A DNA stretch of 64,000 nucleotides from Jacaranda mimosifolia (GCA_018894105.1 CM032126.1:8149001-8213000), one strand, 5' to 3'. Positions 23,559 to 36,000 are shown, counted from the first letter of the stretch. Notes: generated from the sequence alone by a model not told the origin. Translations and numbers: made by a program.

Positions 23559-25696
23559 ATGGAAAGCGAAGGAGGTGCTTCAATGAGTTCCATGCCTATG
23601 GATTCACATCCAGTTCCAACTCCAACTCAAGATCATTAATGCATAGAAGATGCAGAAGAATTAGAGCATCTTTCGGACACACACACACACACACAAAATG
23701 AAACTCAGAGTCAAATACCAAAGAGAAAATAGATGTCCAGAAGATCTCGGGTTTGGGATCACTTCACTCTTTACACCGACAAGAATGGGAAGTCAAGGGC
23801 TAAATGAAATTATTGTGACAGAAATTATGCGGCTGATCCTTCAAAAAATGGGACTTTTGGTATGAACAATCATATGCAGGTATGTAAGAATCATCATGAT
23901 AATACTTATGTGTGAGATAATCACACAATTCAAAGTTTTTGTCAAAGTGCAACTAGAGAATTAAAAAAGGTATCTTCTAATTGGAAATTTGATCAAGAGG
24001 CTGTTAGAAAAGGCTTAGCACATTTGCTAATTGTTGATGAATTACCTTTTAAATTTGTTGAGAATGAAGGATTTAGACATTTTATATCTATTGCATGTCC
24101 ACAATTTTTTGTGCCATCTAGAACCACCATAACAAGGGATTCCTGTAGAATGTACTTTGATGAAAAAAAATAAGTTAAAGACTTATTTTAAGTACTCAGG
24201 GCAAAGAGTTTCATTAACCATTGAGACTTGGACTTCTAATCAGAGACTTACCTACTTATGTTTGACTGGACATTTTATTGACGAAGATTGGAAATTACAA
24301 AAGGTGATTCTTAATTGCATTCCATGTCCCACTCATAAATGTGATGAGGTTGGTATTTTGATTGAAAAATGTTTACCTGATTGGGGAATTGACAAGATTT
24401 TCACAATTACTGTTGATAATGGTTCATCTAATGATACTATTGTGGCTTATTTGAGAAAAAAAAGATTTTTTAATTGAGGGACTTCTATATTGGGTGGGAA
24501 GTTTTTGCATGTAAGATGCATGGCTCATATTGAATCATGTTGTTAAAGATGGATTGAAAAAGGTGAATAAGTCGGTTGAACGGGTCCGTACAGTGGTAAG
24601 GTATGTGAAATAATCTCCTACAAGATTGAAGAAGTTTAGTAATTATGTTGAAGAAGAGAAGGTTGATAGTAAGAAATCATTGTCTTTAGATGTTCCAACT
24701 AGATGGAACTCTATTTTCACGATGCTAGAGACAACTTTGGTTTTTCAAGATGTTTTTGACAGATATGAGATGCATGATTCAGATTTTCGTATAGATTTTA
24801 TGCTTAATGGACCTTATGGAAAGATAGGACTGCCTATAAGATATGATTGGGTTGTTGTTGAGCGTTTGGTAAAAGCATTGCAACATTTTTATGATCTTAC
24901 TCTTCGAGCATCTGGCTCATTATTTATGACATCTAATCTGTTTTTGGATGAAATTAGTAATGTAGATGGTTTATTGAAGGGGTGGCTTAAGAGTGATGAC
25001 ATTTATTTGATGGATATGGTAGAAAAAATGAAACTGAAATTTGACAAATATTGGGGTAATATAGAGAAGATAAGCATGATGTTGTATGTTGTTATCATGC
25101 TTGACCCCCATCACAAGTTGAATTATGTGTTGCATGTGTTTAAGAATATGTATGGCAATGACGTGGAGAGCAAATGGGAAACTTGGCAAGAAGTGCTCTT
25201 TATGATGTTTTTGAAGAATATAAGAATTTGTATTCTTCTAAAACATCATCACAATCACGTTCTTCAAATGTGTCTAAGGAAAGCACAATGAAAAATTCAT
25301 CTGAGTTTGAGGTTGAGAATGAAAGAAAGGCTATGAGAGCTCATAGAAAGAAGTGCCTACAAATGATATCTAAGATTGAAAGAATGGATGAATCAGAGTT
25401 AGATATGTATTTACGTGAGTGCATTGAGAAAGACACTGTAGATTTTGATATCATTGATTGGTGGAAAATGCATAGCCCTAGATTTCCCATTTTATCAAGA
25501 TTGGCTCATGATGTAGTTGCCATGCCCATTTCTACGGTGGCTTTTGCATCTACCTTTAGTTCGCATCATTGATGACTTTAAAGCTTCATTGACTCCTAAA
25601 ATGGCACAAGCTCTAATTTATTGTCAAGATTGGCTCCGTCGTGCCCCAAGTAAGCCTCTTGAAGAGGACTATGAATTCCTTCAAAAAGAAAGTTGA
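23559..25696 (+). pseudogene. hAT1 transposase (BED finger), broken
   Basis: Coding traces in order: a Met/Ser/Pro-rich start; a BED zinc finger (VWDHFTLYTDKNG, CDRNYAADPS; 23745-23890) in which the first Cys codon has become TGA (23805-23807); the helical region (ELPFKFVENEGFRHF); the nuclease core (LTIETWTS, then ITVDNGSSND; 24157-24477); the DUF4413-like segment (LDVPTRWNSIFTMLETT, YDLTLRASGSL, DPHHKLNYV; 24626-25200); and the C-terminal dimerisation region (ELDMYLRECIE, WWKMHSPRFPILSRLA, then ALIYCQDWLR to the stop at 25694-25696). Lesions include TAA at 23637-23639, frameshifts near 24170, 24475, 25195 and 25565, and loss of the usual Glu of the SESAFS motif (AFASTFS here). It is inactive. 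Confidence 0.88.
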
Positions 25697-25939
25697 AAAA
25701 GGCAAAATTTGATGTTCTCTTTAAATAAGTTAAATTATTAATTTTATATTTATTAGTACGTCTCTTTTTAGCATTTCATTCTTATCATGATTTCTTGTAG
25801 ATATGGCTTCAAGTGTTGGTACGGAGTCAACTATCATTGGTTTATGATATGAAATTCAAGATTTCAACATATAGGTAAATTATTCTTTCCATTCCCTTTC
25901 TTTAGTGTTAAACTATGGATAATAGAAATGTGTTATTTT

Positions 25940-26275
25940 CCTTTTTTTTAGGGGGGGGGGGGTATTTTGGCTGTTTTTAACTGTTTTTGCTGCCTTTTTG
26001 CTGTTGTGTTTTTTGTTCTTTTTTGCTTATTTTTGCTGCTCCATTTTTTACTGTCTTGTTGGGTTTTTTTAATTGTTTGTTGTGCTATTTTGCTATTGTT
26101 TTGCAACCTTCTTTTGCTATTTCTTGTTGTTGCATTTTGGCCTTTTTTTTGGTTAAAAACTTGATATTTTTTTGCTGTTAATTTCTTGTTGTTTGTTTGC
26201 TCTTTTGTGGCTGCTTTTGTTTTGCTCTTTTGTTGCTCTTCTTTTGCTATTTTTTGGGGGGAGGGCGGGGGTTTG
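25940..26275. repeat. Low-complexity T/G-rich tract (TTTTGCTGTT-like)
   Basis: After a G10 run at about 25951, the DNA is an irregular array of TTTTGCT, TGCTGTT and TTTTTGCTGC units. Frames through it give only Phe/Leu/Cys-rich artefacts. Confidence 0.8.
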
Positions 26276-26719
26276 TAGATGTGTTGGAATTTGGGTGAAT
26301 GATGAAAGATGAATTGCTAGAGAGTAGAGACTGGAGACTTAGATTGAGCAATGGCTAAAAGTTGGAGACTTGGAGTGGATTATTATTTGTGTTGCTTCCC
26401 CCTTCCTCCTGGCACTTGAAACAATTAATATTAAGCATGGATTTGTTATTGTTGTAACTACTATTAGCAACTTATAAACTTGTGGTATTAAGCTATTTCT
26501 CGATGTTATGTTATTTTTTGTTAATTGAGCTTAAAAATTAAAAAAATTGGTATTTTGATTTTTAACCGAACCAAATTGAAAAAAAAATTTAGTTTAAATC
26601 GAACCGAACCAAATAGTTTGGTTTGGTATTAGGTTCATCATTTTGGCATACTGAAAATTTGGTTAACTTTCGATTTGGTTTGGTTCGATTTTTACTGAAT
26701 GAACACCTCTTCTCGGGCA

Positions 26720-27305
26720 TTCGAAAAGGGGTAGTCTAACAATTCCTGCTTTGCCTAGCTTTTCAGGATGCCCACGTCGTCTTTGTGGTCGACGATGCAA
26801 AAGAGGCTTTCGACAAGGCTGTAAAGCAACTAGAGTTCTTGGGCTGCTAGTTTCGACCATAAGATAAGCATCATCTAAATGTGTTGCAGACTGCGCAGCT
26901 TAAGGACTACCCTGAAGTAGTGCCGATTGATGAGAGCGTGCTAGTCGAGATGATTGAGTATCCTGTTCAGTAGAGGATGGCCAAGGTGGTGAAGGAGTTT
27001 GCCTTTGTAAGTGACTTCACCATAGACGTCAAAGAGGGCAAAGTGGACATCGCTGCATACTTTCCTCATGTCGGTCGCACATTCTTGATAGATGAGGTAG
27101 GTCTTTCTTGACTAGTTGCTATAGTCCAACCAGAGACTCGACCAGCAGCGAAGAAAAAAGTGGAGGGTCTTATCATCGTTGTGCAAGTGTCTTCTGGGGA
27201 CGAGCTTGATCGTGCTATCGATGAGGTGGCTGCTCGAGGAATTGGAGGGGGAAGGTACTGGGTCAAGTTGAGGTTGCATATGTTTTTGTCGTTTTGCCTT
27301 GTTTA
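26720..27305 (+). pseudogene. Antisense ORF of the Tat element, 3' part
   Basis: Continues the interrupted antisense ORF after the hAT1 target duplication. Readable blocks are FQDAHVVFVVDDAKEAFDKA, DYPEVVPIDESV, FAFVSDFTIDVKEGKVDIAA and PETRPAAKKKVEGLIIVVQV, separated by several in-frame stops. No catalytic motif is recognised. Its frame, position beyond integrase and direction match the 5' part at 19651-21516. Confidence 0.55.
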
Positions 27306-28394
27306 AGTCTATTCGCCCTGCAAGGTGTTTTTGATCGATTGTAAGAACAAAATGTTGATGATGTAATCTTGGATCTTGATGTTATATAAAATATCAACTT
27401 TTTGGTCATTTTTGTTGTCGATTCGCCCTCTATTTCCTGTTTTAGCTATTTTGACCTGATTGCATCAATGAGTAAAATAGTAAACCTTTCCTTCAAGTAA
27501 CTGGTCGGGTAGTGCAATTGTTTAATAAAGGGAATGGGTAATGTTTAATTCACATATAACCAAGTTAATGGTCGATTTTGAAATCGAGTTGAAAAGAAAA
27601 ATTGGATAGATTTAAGGATATCAACTTCAACTTTATCCATTTAAAATTACTTTGGAAATAGTCTTCGTAGTCGCTTGCTCGGTCAACTCGAGACAATCTC
27701 TTCGTAATCAAATGAATAGGCGTTGTGCTGTGTTCGATCATGGACCGACTTAAATTAACTTCAAGCTCCTGTTCAAGCTTTGCATTGAAATACATATGCC
27801 CGTGGGGTGAGCTGAATATGATGATCGACTACAGGGTCAATTTAAGTTATGGTTGGTCGTGGTCGACTTTATTAAATTGATTGCGAGTTGCTATTTAATC
27901 CTTGCGTTGTAGCGTATGCCTTTGTTGAGCGACCTTAATACTTGCATTGACGATAGGGTCTCTCTTAGGTTGTGGTCGATTACATAGTCAATTTTAAATG
28001 ATTTATTCTTTCTTTACGTGGTTGGACTAGTTACCATTTATTCGACTACAAAGTTGACTTCGAACGATTTATTCGTTTATTAAGTTGGGCAAGAAGACAG
28101 CGTCATGGTTCAAAATTGATTTTTAGAAGCCACAGTTGCAGTTTGAAATCGATTTTCAGTTAACTACGGGGTTAACTTTAAACGATCAACGCATTTATTA
28201 AGTAATTGGGCCAAAGGCCATAGTCGCTGGCAGGAGTGAGTAGTTGTCCAAATGTAAGTCGTCTTTATTGATTTGGAACCATATTAAAAAAAACTTGAGT
28301 GGAGACCTTGGTCTCTTGACACATAATTTTTTTTCAAATTCAATGTGTTCCATGGTCGGGGGAGCTTGTTGCCATCTATATCTACTAGTCAATA
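27306..28394. other. Non-coding Tat interior between antisense ORF and integrase
   Basis: No supported gene. The DNA carries repeated GTCGACT/TCGACC-type motifs like the rest of the element. Short minus-strand frames (27565-27795, 28198-28392) have no domain. Confidence 0.45.
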
Positions 28395-29664
28395 CGAGTT
28401 ATGCTTCTCCACTTTGACTGTCGTGTAGGGGCTCTCCCATTTTGGATCGAGTTTACCCATATTTTTTTATACTTTGACCTTTTTTAGGATGAGGTCCCCC
28501 ACTTTAAAGCTTCTTAATCGAACTCCCTTGTTGTAATGTTGGGCTATCTTCGACTTGTATCTTTGCATTATTTTATATGCTTACTGGCACAACTCATTGA
28601 TTGCTTTAAGGTCGAATTCTCTTTCAGACTCATTCCTTATCGGGTTGTAGTGGATTACTCAAGTTGTGTGTTGCATCAGCTCTGTTGGAACGATTGCTTC
28701 TGACCCGTAGACTAGACTGTAAGGATTGTGGCCCGTGGTGGTTCTAGGAGTGGTTCTGTATGCCCACAACAGCCTAGGGAGGTTGTCCGCCCAACTTACT
28801 CTTAAGCCTTCAAGTTGAGCCTTGAAGTAGTCTAAGACAGTTTTGTTTGTGACTTTGGTTTGCCCATTGCATGAGGGTTCCCAATAAGATGAAATATTGT
28901 CGAATTCCCAGGCTTTCACTCCAGTTCCTCATGCTCCTGCTCTGGAACTGCGTCCCATTGTTTGATATCAATACTTTGTGCAAATCAAAATGATAGATAA
29001 TGCTCTTCCACATGAAACTTTTACTGGCCACATCAGTTATCTTTGTGACCGTCTTTGCTTCGACCTATTTTGTGAAGTATTCAACCACAATGATCATAAA
29101 TTTTTTTTGCCCTGTGGTTTTTGTGAAGGAGCCGACTATATCTATCCCCCATTAGTCAAATGGCCATGTGATCTGTACTGACACTAAAGTTGATACAGGT
29201 TGGTGAGGTATGGTGGAGTGGACTTGGCAAGATGGGCATTTTTTTGCCAAAATCGACAGCAAAGTTGACCAAAAATATCCATGTCTGACGACTTTGTGGG
29301 CTAAAGATCGTCCTCTGGCGTGATTGTCATAGATTCCTGAATGGACTTCCTGTAAGACCTCCTAAGCCTGCTTTAATGTCAAGCACCTCAATGATGGTCC
29401 AGAAAGGGATCTCCTATAGAGCTTACCATACTCATTGAGAGCGAACTTTGCTGCTCAACCTCTGAGTCTACGTGCTTGTACTTTATCCTCGGGCACTTTT
29501 CCTTCCCTTAAGTAAGCTTTTATTTCATTATGCCAGGAAGTAGTTGATTTTTGGATTTGTCCAATCAAGTTCCGATCGAGATTGCCAATGGTGGGTTTGT
29601 CGGCGACCAAAAATGTAATAATTCTATCCTTGGTTCCTTTTGTCGAGCTAGCAAATTTTGACAA
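28395..29664 (-). pseudogene. Tat integrase region, broken, catalytic residues replaced
   Basis: Minus-strand blocks in order: the end of the spacer and zinc-binding region (WHNEIKAYLREGKVPEDK, 29455-29664); the core with VLISNNGTQFQSRSMRNW (about 28930-28990); GQTKVTNKTVLDYFKAQLEG with WADNLPRLLWAYRTTPRTTT and SLVYGSEAIVPTE (28659-28880); and a C-terminal segment with FKVGDLILKKV and GKLDPKWESPY (about 28420-28530). In active gypsy integrases the core reads SDNG and GQAE/GQxE; here the Asp is Asn and the Glu is Lys. With the frameshifts this makes it non-functional. It would have inserted the cDNA into host DNA. Confidence 0.82.
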
Positions 29665-29759
29665 GGCATTTGCCCTTTCATTTTCTAATCTAGGGACTTA
29701 GCTGAGGGTGAACATTTTGAATTGTTGCTACAACTTCTTAACCTCAGCCAAATACTTGC
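29665..29759 (-). other. Short linker between integrase and second RNase H
   Basis: Frame-shifted pol DNA joining the two domains; no separate feature. Confidence 0.4.
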
Positions 29760-30014
29760 TCATTGTAGCTTCCTTGGCCTCAAAATTCCTTCGAACTGTT
29801 CTGCGACCAGTTGGGAATCAATAATGGCTGCCAGCTGCTCGACTCCCCTATCGACGGCCATCCTCATGCTAGCAAGGAAGGCCTCATATTCTGCTTTATT
29901 ATTGGTGATAGGGTAGTTGAGTTTAATGGCGCAGTCGCATTCCTCGACCTGTGGGGAGCATAGGGAAATGCCTATTCCTCCTCTTGAGGAAGTTGCTAAG
30001 TCATCGACATGCAA
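29760..30014 (-). pseudogene. Second (archaeal-type) RNase H domain of Tat pol
   Basis: The block MHVDDLATSSRGGIGISL with NYPITNNKAEYEAFLASMRM and AIIDSQLVAEQFEG matches the extra RNase H that Tat-lineage elements carry between the usual RNase H and integrase. The NNKAEYEAL-like motif holds one acidic residue of the active site and the DSQL motif another. It would help remove RNA during cDNA synthesis. Flanking frames are shifted, so it is not part of an intact polyprotein. Confidence 0.8.
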
Positions 30015-30188
30015 AGTCCAGATGAGAGAATCTTGGTCGAGTTCGTTAGGCAGTTTGAGTCATTCTGCGACAAAGTCTGCTAACACTTGGGCTTTTATGG
30101 CAGTTCGGGGTTGGAAAGTGATGTCGAATTCCCCTAACTCGATGACTCACATGGTCAACCTTCCCAATGTATTTAGTTTTGACAACAC

Positions 30189-31200
30189 TTACTTTAATGG
30201 CTGATTCGTCAGGACAACAATAGAATAAAGTTGAAAGTAGGGCATAATTGTTGTGACCAATGCAAGAGCAAACTTTTCGATCTCAAGGTAATTGTGCTCT
30301 AAGCTATGTAATGCTTTGCTGCTATAATATAGAGGTTGGTGCATGCCATGTGTAGTCAAGACCAGAATTGAGCTAATTGTCACCGATGACACCGCTAAAT
30401 AAACGTGCAAGACTTCTCCAACCTCCAGCTTAGCTAGCATCGGCGATGCTGACAAGTATTGTTTCAACTCAAGCAAGGCCTGGTCACATTGCTCCGTCTA
30501 CTACAACTTCCGCACATTCCTTAGAACTTTGAAGAACGGTAAGCTCTTGTCCGCTAGTCGGGCAATGAATCGGCCCAATGCTATGATCATTCCAACCAGG
30601 CACTGCACATTTCTAACTATTCGAGAAGGTGAGATGTCCAAAATTGCTTGGATCTTTTGTGGGTTTGCTTTTGTTCCCTTTTGACTAACCATGTATCTCA
30701 AGAACTTTCCCCTTTTCACCCCGAATGTGCATTTGTTGGGATTAAGCTTCATACGAAATGCTCTCAAAATTGAGAATGTGTGACTGAGGTTAGTTAAATA
30801 GTTTTGCTTTTTTCTATTTTAACAATCATGTCATCATCATAGACCTCCATGGTCCTTTTCATCTCATTTTTGAACATAAAGTTCACAAGTCTTTGGTGGG
30901 TTGCACCTGCATTCTTGAACCCAAAAGGCATGACTAGAAAATAGTATACACCGTTGGGGACCACAAAGGAGGTCTTATCTCTGTCCTCTGGAGCCATAAA
31001 AATTTGATAATAGCCTTGGAATGCATCAATCAGACTTACAAGATCACAACCAGCAGTAAAATCAACTAATAAATCTATGCGAGGCAGCGGGTAAAGGTCT
31101 TTAGGACAAGCTTTATTCAAATCAGTAAAGTCATTACACATCCTCCACTTGCCTTCATTCTTAGGGACAAGAACTACATTACAAAGTAACTAGGATATTG
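30189..31200 (-). pseudogene. Tat reverse transcriptase plus gypsy RNase H, broken
   Basis: Minus-strand blocks: CNDFTDLNKACPKDLYPLPR and DAFQGYYQIFMAPEDRDKTS, then VYDDDMIVK at 30794-31141, which fits the Y-x-D-D active-site box with Asp in the x position. The connection follows (KLNPNKCTFGV, GFIAR-like GRFIARLADKSLPFFKVL, 30501-30767). RNase H (LYYSSKALHSLEHNYLEIEK, 30189-30476) has the usual Y-S-K-x-L and E residues. At least two frameshifts separate these blocks and a stop lies just upstream of the first. The acidic residues in the RT box are still present, but no continuous frame exists. Confidence 0.88.
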
Positions 31201-31639
31201 AATTTCTATAATGTAGCCTGCCTCTATGAGCTTGTTGACCTCTTCCTCGATAATCTGGCATCTTTCAGCATTAAAGGTCCTGGTCTTCTGCTTAATTGGC
31301 TTGAATGAGGGGTCCACATTTAGGTTGTGGACGATAATGCCGGGGTCGATTCCCTGGAGGTCGGCAGCTTTTCAGGCAAAAACATTAATATTCTTTCTAA
31401 GAAAATCGGCCATTAAGTGTTCCATGCTGCTCCCCAAATTAGTTTCAATCCTTGTGGTCTTCTTGGGATTTCCAAACTCGAGCTCAATGATCTTGAACTA
31501 CCCGATAGGTTCGACCCTAGTCTCTTCCACCTCCCTCTTCTTGTTTTGTTGTCCTTTATTAGGTTTCGTTACTGGGATGTCCTCGAGGGTTTTAATTTTG
31601 GTCGAGCCTTCTATTCATTTGCCTCAACCGAGATGGTGT

Positions 31640-32030
31640 AACAACACTTAGCTTTCTTCATATTACAAAGCAGCTCACTAGTCCCGGCAGCTGTTGGAAA
31701 CTTGGCCTTCATATGGCAGGTCGAGATAATGGCTCTGAAGTCATTCAGCTCTGGTCATCCAATTATAACATTATAAGCAAAAAGTGCATTAACCACCAGG
31801 TAGTTGATCATGAGCATCCTTCATCGAGGTACTTCCCCAAATGAGGTGGACAAGTTTATGGACCCTTCAAGGATGATCTCAGATCTTTTAAATCCGACCA
31901 GCGATGTGCGCACAGCTCAAACTTCAGCTTTATTTCATTCTCTTCAATGTCGACAAGAAAATTATATTTGCAGAGCTGCCGTTGTCGACCAGAACCTTCA
32001 TAACCTCGAAGTTGGCTATCTTAATTGAAA
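31640..32030 (-). pseudogene. Tat aspartic protease region, broken
   Basis: Minus-strand translation gives VMKVLVDNGSSANIIFLST at about 31940-32025, the retroviral-type protease active site in the D-x-G-S form seen in Tat elements. Downstream come INLSTSFGEVPR and FAYNVIIG with NDFRAIISTCHMKAKFPT (about 31690-31870), the flap/C-terminal part. Stops interrupt it. It would cut the gag-pol polyprotein. The stretch 31200-31640 between it and RT is frame-shifted pol linker. Confidence 0.7.
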
Positions 32031-32044
32031 CAACAAGGGGCAAT

Positions 32045-33088
32045 CTAACTTATTGTCAGCGTCTTTGTTCTCGATGCGCGGGAGGTAACATTAGAAAAAG
32101 AGATGGGTTTTGCGCTGGTGGAGAGTTGGAAAACTATTTTGACTAAAGATGATTTAGTCGATTCCAACCTCTTTTGGTTTTGCCTCCTAGCTGATTTGGA
32201 GTCCCCTCTTGTTGGGCCTCCAACAATGGTGTCGATCACGTCTCTGAGGGTTGGTCGCAAATCATGGACAAACTTCTTTCCTTTGTCCTCTTTCCTTGGG
32301 CTGACTGACCTTTCTCTGCGGGAAGTCTGGTTAGTTTGGCCTAGTTCTTGTCTGGCTTTCTTGTCGACATATTTTTTCAGATGTCCTTGTCGAATCAACC
32401 TTTCAATTTCATCGTGCAGGTAGAAATAATACTCCATATCATGCCCTTTTTGCCTGTAGAAGTGACAGTATTTTTTTGATCTCTTTATTACTTCGGTCTC
32501 AGTAAACTTCCTAGATTTTTTAAGGAGGTTATCATGCTGAATGGCAAACAACACCTCTTTTCTTGCAGTGTTCAGGGGTATGTAGTTGTGGAATCTCTTG
32601 ATGGGAGATCGATGACCATCCTTGTGCCGTCTGTCATTTTTCTCCTTGGCCTTTTTCTTGTCATTATCTAGGTTGCCATATTTTAGTTTGTTCATGTCCT
32701 CCTGAGTCATGTACCTCTTGGCGAGGTCGAGTAGTTCTTCCATTGTCCTCGATCTTTCTCTGACCAAAGTATTGGCACATTCTTTTTGTCGAAGACCCTA
32801 GAGCAGCACATTAATCAGGAATTCTATTTGGGGGACTATCAATCTTCAAAACTTTTGTGTTAAATCAGGTGAAAAAATCTTTAAGGGACTCTCCCTCGTT
32901 CTGCTTAACTGTATGCAAATAAGTGTGGGAGAGTTTTGCTTTCCTTCGGCTGGCAAACTGGTGGAGAAACTTTTCGAAAAGCTAGTTATAAGAGTAAATT
33001 GACGTTGGCTCCAACTTGACAAACCAGTCGAGTGCAATGCCTTGGAATGTGTTGACTAGTATTTTGGCATGAATGTACTCATTATGCC
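32045..33088 (-). pseudogene. Tat gag, 3' part (nucleocapsid side)
   Basis: The longest open block (32045-32767) has ELLDLAKRYMTQEDMNKL, a Lys/Arg-rich stretch and KKYCHFYRQKGHDMEYYFYL with EIERLIRQGHLKKYV, the C-H-C-type motif and helix of Tat gag. The middle domain lies upstream in shifted frames (LSHTYLHTVKQNEGESLKDF, about 32850-33000), followed near the hAT2 boundary by ILVNTFQGIALDWF. The gene is cut at 33088/33097 by hAT2; its 5' part resumes at 37018. The product would form the virus-like particle. Confidence 0.8.
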
Positions 33089-33096
33089 TGTGGAGC

Positions 33097-36000
33097 TAGG
33101 GGTGAGCATAAATCCGCCAAGCCCAACCCGCCCGCAACCCGTTGGTTTACAAGTATATTTATATTATAATAGCTAAAATTTTAATAACCCGACCAAATTC
33201 GGGCGGGTAGTGAGTTTCATAAATTTTTCACACGCCAAACCCGACCCGCCCGCCAAATATATATTTTTACATATTATATATATATATATATTATTTTAGT
33301 TTTTATTATAATTTTTTTAATTGCAAACCAATAAACCCTAGAAAGTTGAATTTTTCAAACAAAAAAATCAACCACTTCCTATGTTCCTTATCTTCTCTGT
33401 AAAAAAGGCCGCCTACCTCGCAATACCTTTGTCCTTATAATCATCGCCAACTGCCATTGCCCATCACTTTTTAAGCAACACCCATAAATCATAATCTCCG
33501 GCTTCTTTTTTTTCTGATTAGTATAAACATTTTCTATTAGTGCCCTATTTTTCTGTTGGGTGTAAACACCATCCACCTACTTATTTTCCACCATCGTACA
33601 CCACTGTCTGTTGTCGCTGCAACTGAAACTACACTATTTGGTTAATTTTTCATCAAAGGAGTGCTTGACTTTGTAAGGCAAGTGAAAATCTTAAATAAAT
33701 GATAGGAGAAAAAATGAAGTAGAGATCTTTTGTTAAACTTTTACTTTAGTAATTTTATTCAAATATTGAATATTAATGTGTTCTCATTATTTGTGATTTT
33801 ATAGATGGAAAATGAAATTGAGGATATTGGAAATCAAAAGAATGATTCTACAGTTGAGGAATCAAAGTCCAAAGTACCTTTAACTTGGAAACCTAATACC
33901 TCTAGGAAAAGGAAAAGAGCCACAAAAAATAATTCTATTATACCCAAGGAGAAGAATGCACAAGGTGCAGCAATTGGAAGCAAGAAAAATTCATGGGTTT
34001 GGGATCATTTTAAAAGGTTTGAGGAAAATGGAAACTTGAGGGCAGCTTGCAATTATTGTGGTCAGGACTATGCAGCACATCCAAAGTTACATGGAACAAG
34101 TAACTTGATCAACCATTTGAATGTTCAATGCAAGAAATATCCGTATGGGCATGTTGATGAGAAACAAAAGACTCTTGCTTTTGAAAAACAAGAAGGTAAT
34201 GGTGCTTCCTCTTTATCTCTTAAAGCTTTAAGTTATTCTTATGAAGAATGTAGACTATTGTTGGTTGAGATTATTGTTATTAATGAGCTTCCTTTCAAGA
34301 TTGTTGATGGCGAGGGGTTTAAAAGATTTGTAGCTGGCTTACAACCTAAATTTACACTTCCAAGTCGATTCACTATTGCTAGGAATTGCATGAAACTTTA
34401 TTTTGAGGAGAAGAAAAAACTTAAGAAGCTTTTAAAGTCTCAATGTGTATGCCTTACTATAGAAACATGGACTTCAATCCAAAATATAAATTACATGTGT
34501 GTTACAGCACATTGGATTGATAAAGATTGGAAGTTGCAAAAGAAAATTTTGAGTTTTGTTGTGATTCCTAACCACAAGGGCAAGCCAATTGGTAAAATGG
34601 TTGAAAGTTGCTTGTTGGATTGGGGAATAGACCATTTGTTGACTATAACGGTTGATAATGCCAGTTCTAATGATAGTGCAATTAATCACTTGAAAAAGAA
34701 CACCAAAGGTTGAAAACTACAATCTTTGATAATGAATTTTTGCATTTAAGATGATGTGCACATATTTTGAATCTGATTGTCAAAGATGGTCTAAAATAGC
34801 AAAATGAATCAATTCTCAAGATTCGAAATGCTGTAAGATATATGCGTTTATCTCCAGCTAGACTTCAAGCTCTTACAACTTGTGCTAAAATTGAAAAAAT
34901 TGATTGTAAGAGTCTAGTTTGTCTTGACATTGAGACTAGGTAGAATTCTACCTATTTAATGATTGAGGCAGCTATAAAGTTTGAAAAAGCTTTTGAGCGA
35001 CTGAAGGAGGATGATTTAAGCTATAGAACATACTTTGTTTTTGGTGACAAAGATGATGAAGAAGGTAATGGAGGTCGGATCTTTGAAGATGATGAAGTAA
35101 ATGAGGGATGTGATAGAGGAAAAGGAAAGGATAACAAGTATGTTGGTCCACCTATTGAGGATGATTGGAATGTTGCTACGTACTTTGTAAAGTTTTTAAA
35201 GCTCTTCTATGATGTTACCTTGCAAATTTCAGGTTCATTGCATGTCATTTCTAATCTTTGTTTGCAAGAATTGGTAGTTGTCCATACAAGGTTGAAAATT
35301 TTGTCTAAACTTAATGATTTCAAGGTATGTCTCATGGCATCAAAAATGTAGTCAAAGTTCACAAAATATTGGGAAGATCTTGATAAAATGAACCATTTGT
35401 TGTATGTTGCCACCGTTTTGGATCCGAGCTATAAATTGAAGGTTGTGAGGTTTTATTTTAATCAAGTTTATAATAATGACACCACTATGTCTATTGCCAC
35501 GGAAGAAGATGTAAGAAAAGTGCCGGTTCGTTTGTATGAGTACTATCAACAATGCAATTCTTGTGAAAGTATTGAAAAGTTATCTTCAAGCTCAAATCAA
35601 GTCGTTGTTGATGTTGATATGGATGAGAATGTGGAGACGAGTAAGTCTTTGGCTTTTCAATTTGCAAAAGAGTTGGAGGAAAGTGAGTGTGAGAGTAAGT
35701 CCAAACTTGCTAAATAGTTAGAAGAGAAGTGTGAAAAGGATGTGCAATCCTTTGATATCTTGAGGTTGTGGAAGGATAATGCATCTAAGTTCCCTGTTCT
35801 CTCTAAATTAGCTAAAGATATTTTGGCTATTCAGTCTCTATAGTGTCATCTGAATCAGCTTTTAGTACAAGTGGCCGCATTCTTCTTGATCCCTATAAAA
35901 GTTCTCTTAATCCTAAAATGGTGGAGGCTCTTGTTTGCTGTCAAAATTGGTTGAGAGAAAATCCTACCCCAATTGACATCTAAGAATCTACGAAGGAAGT

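Larger units (their letters stand above)
21525..26711 (+). mobile_element. hAT1 DNA transposon, nested in the Tat antisense ORF
   Basis: The element is bounded by exact 8-bp target duplications CTCGGGCA (21517-21524 and 26712-26719). Its 12-bp TIRs are TAGTGGTGTTCA on the left and, reverse complemented, AAGAGGTGTTCA on the right. Both subterminal regions are packed with CGAACC/CCGAA-type motifs in opposite orientation, as in hAT ends where transposase binds. It encodes one broken BED-finger transposase on the plus strand. The left end contains two successive tandem duplications. A T/G-rich low-complexity tract lies near the right end. Confidence 0.92.

Noticed and set aside
25967..26181. Membrane-protein-like Phe/Leu/Cys frames
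   Set aside because: Translations of a T/G-rich low-complexity tract inside hAT1.
31226..32423. Plus-strand frames opposite the Tat protease and gag
   Set aside because: The minus strand in this stretch has clear protease and gag motifs; the plus frames are shadows.
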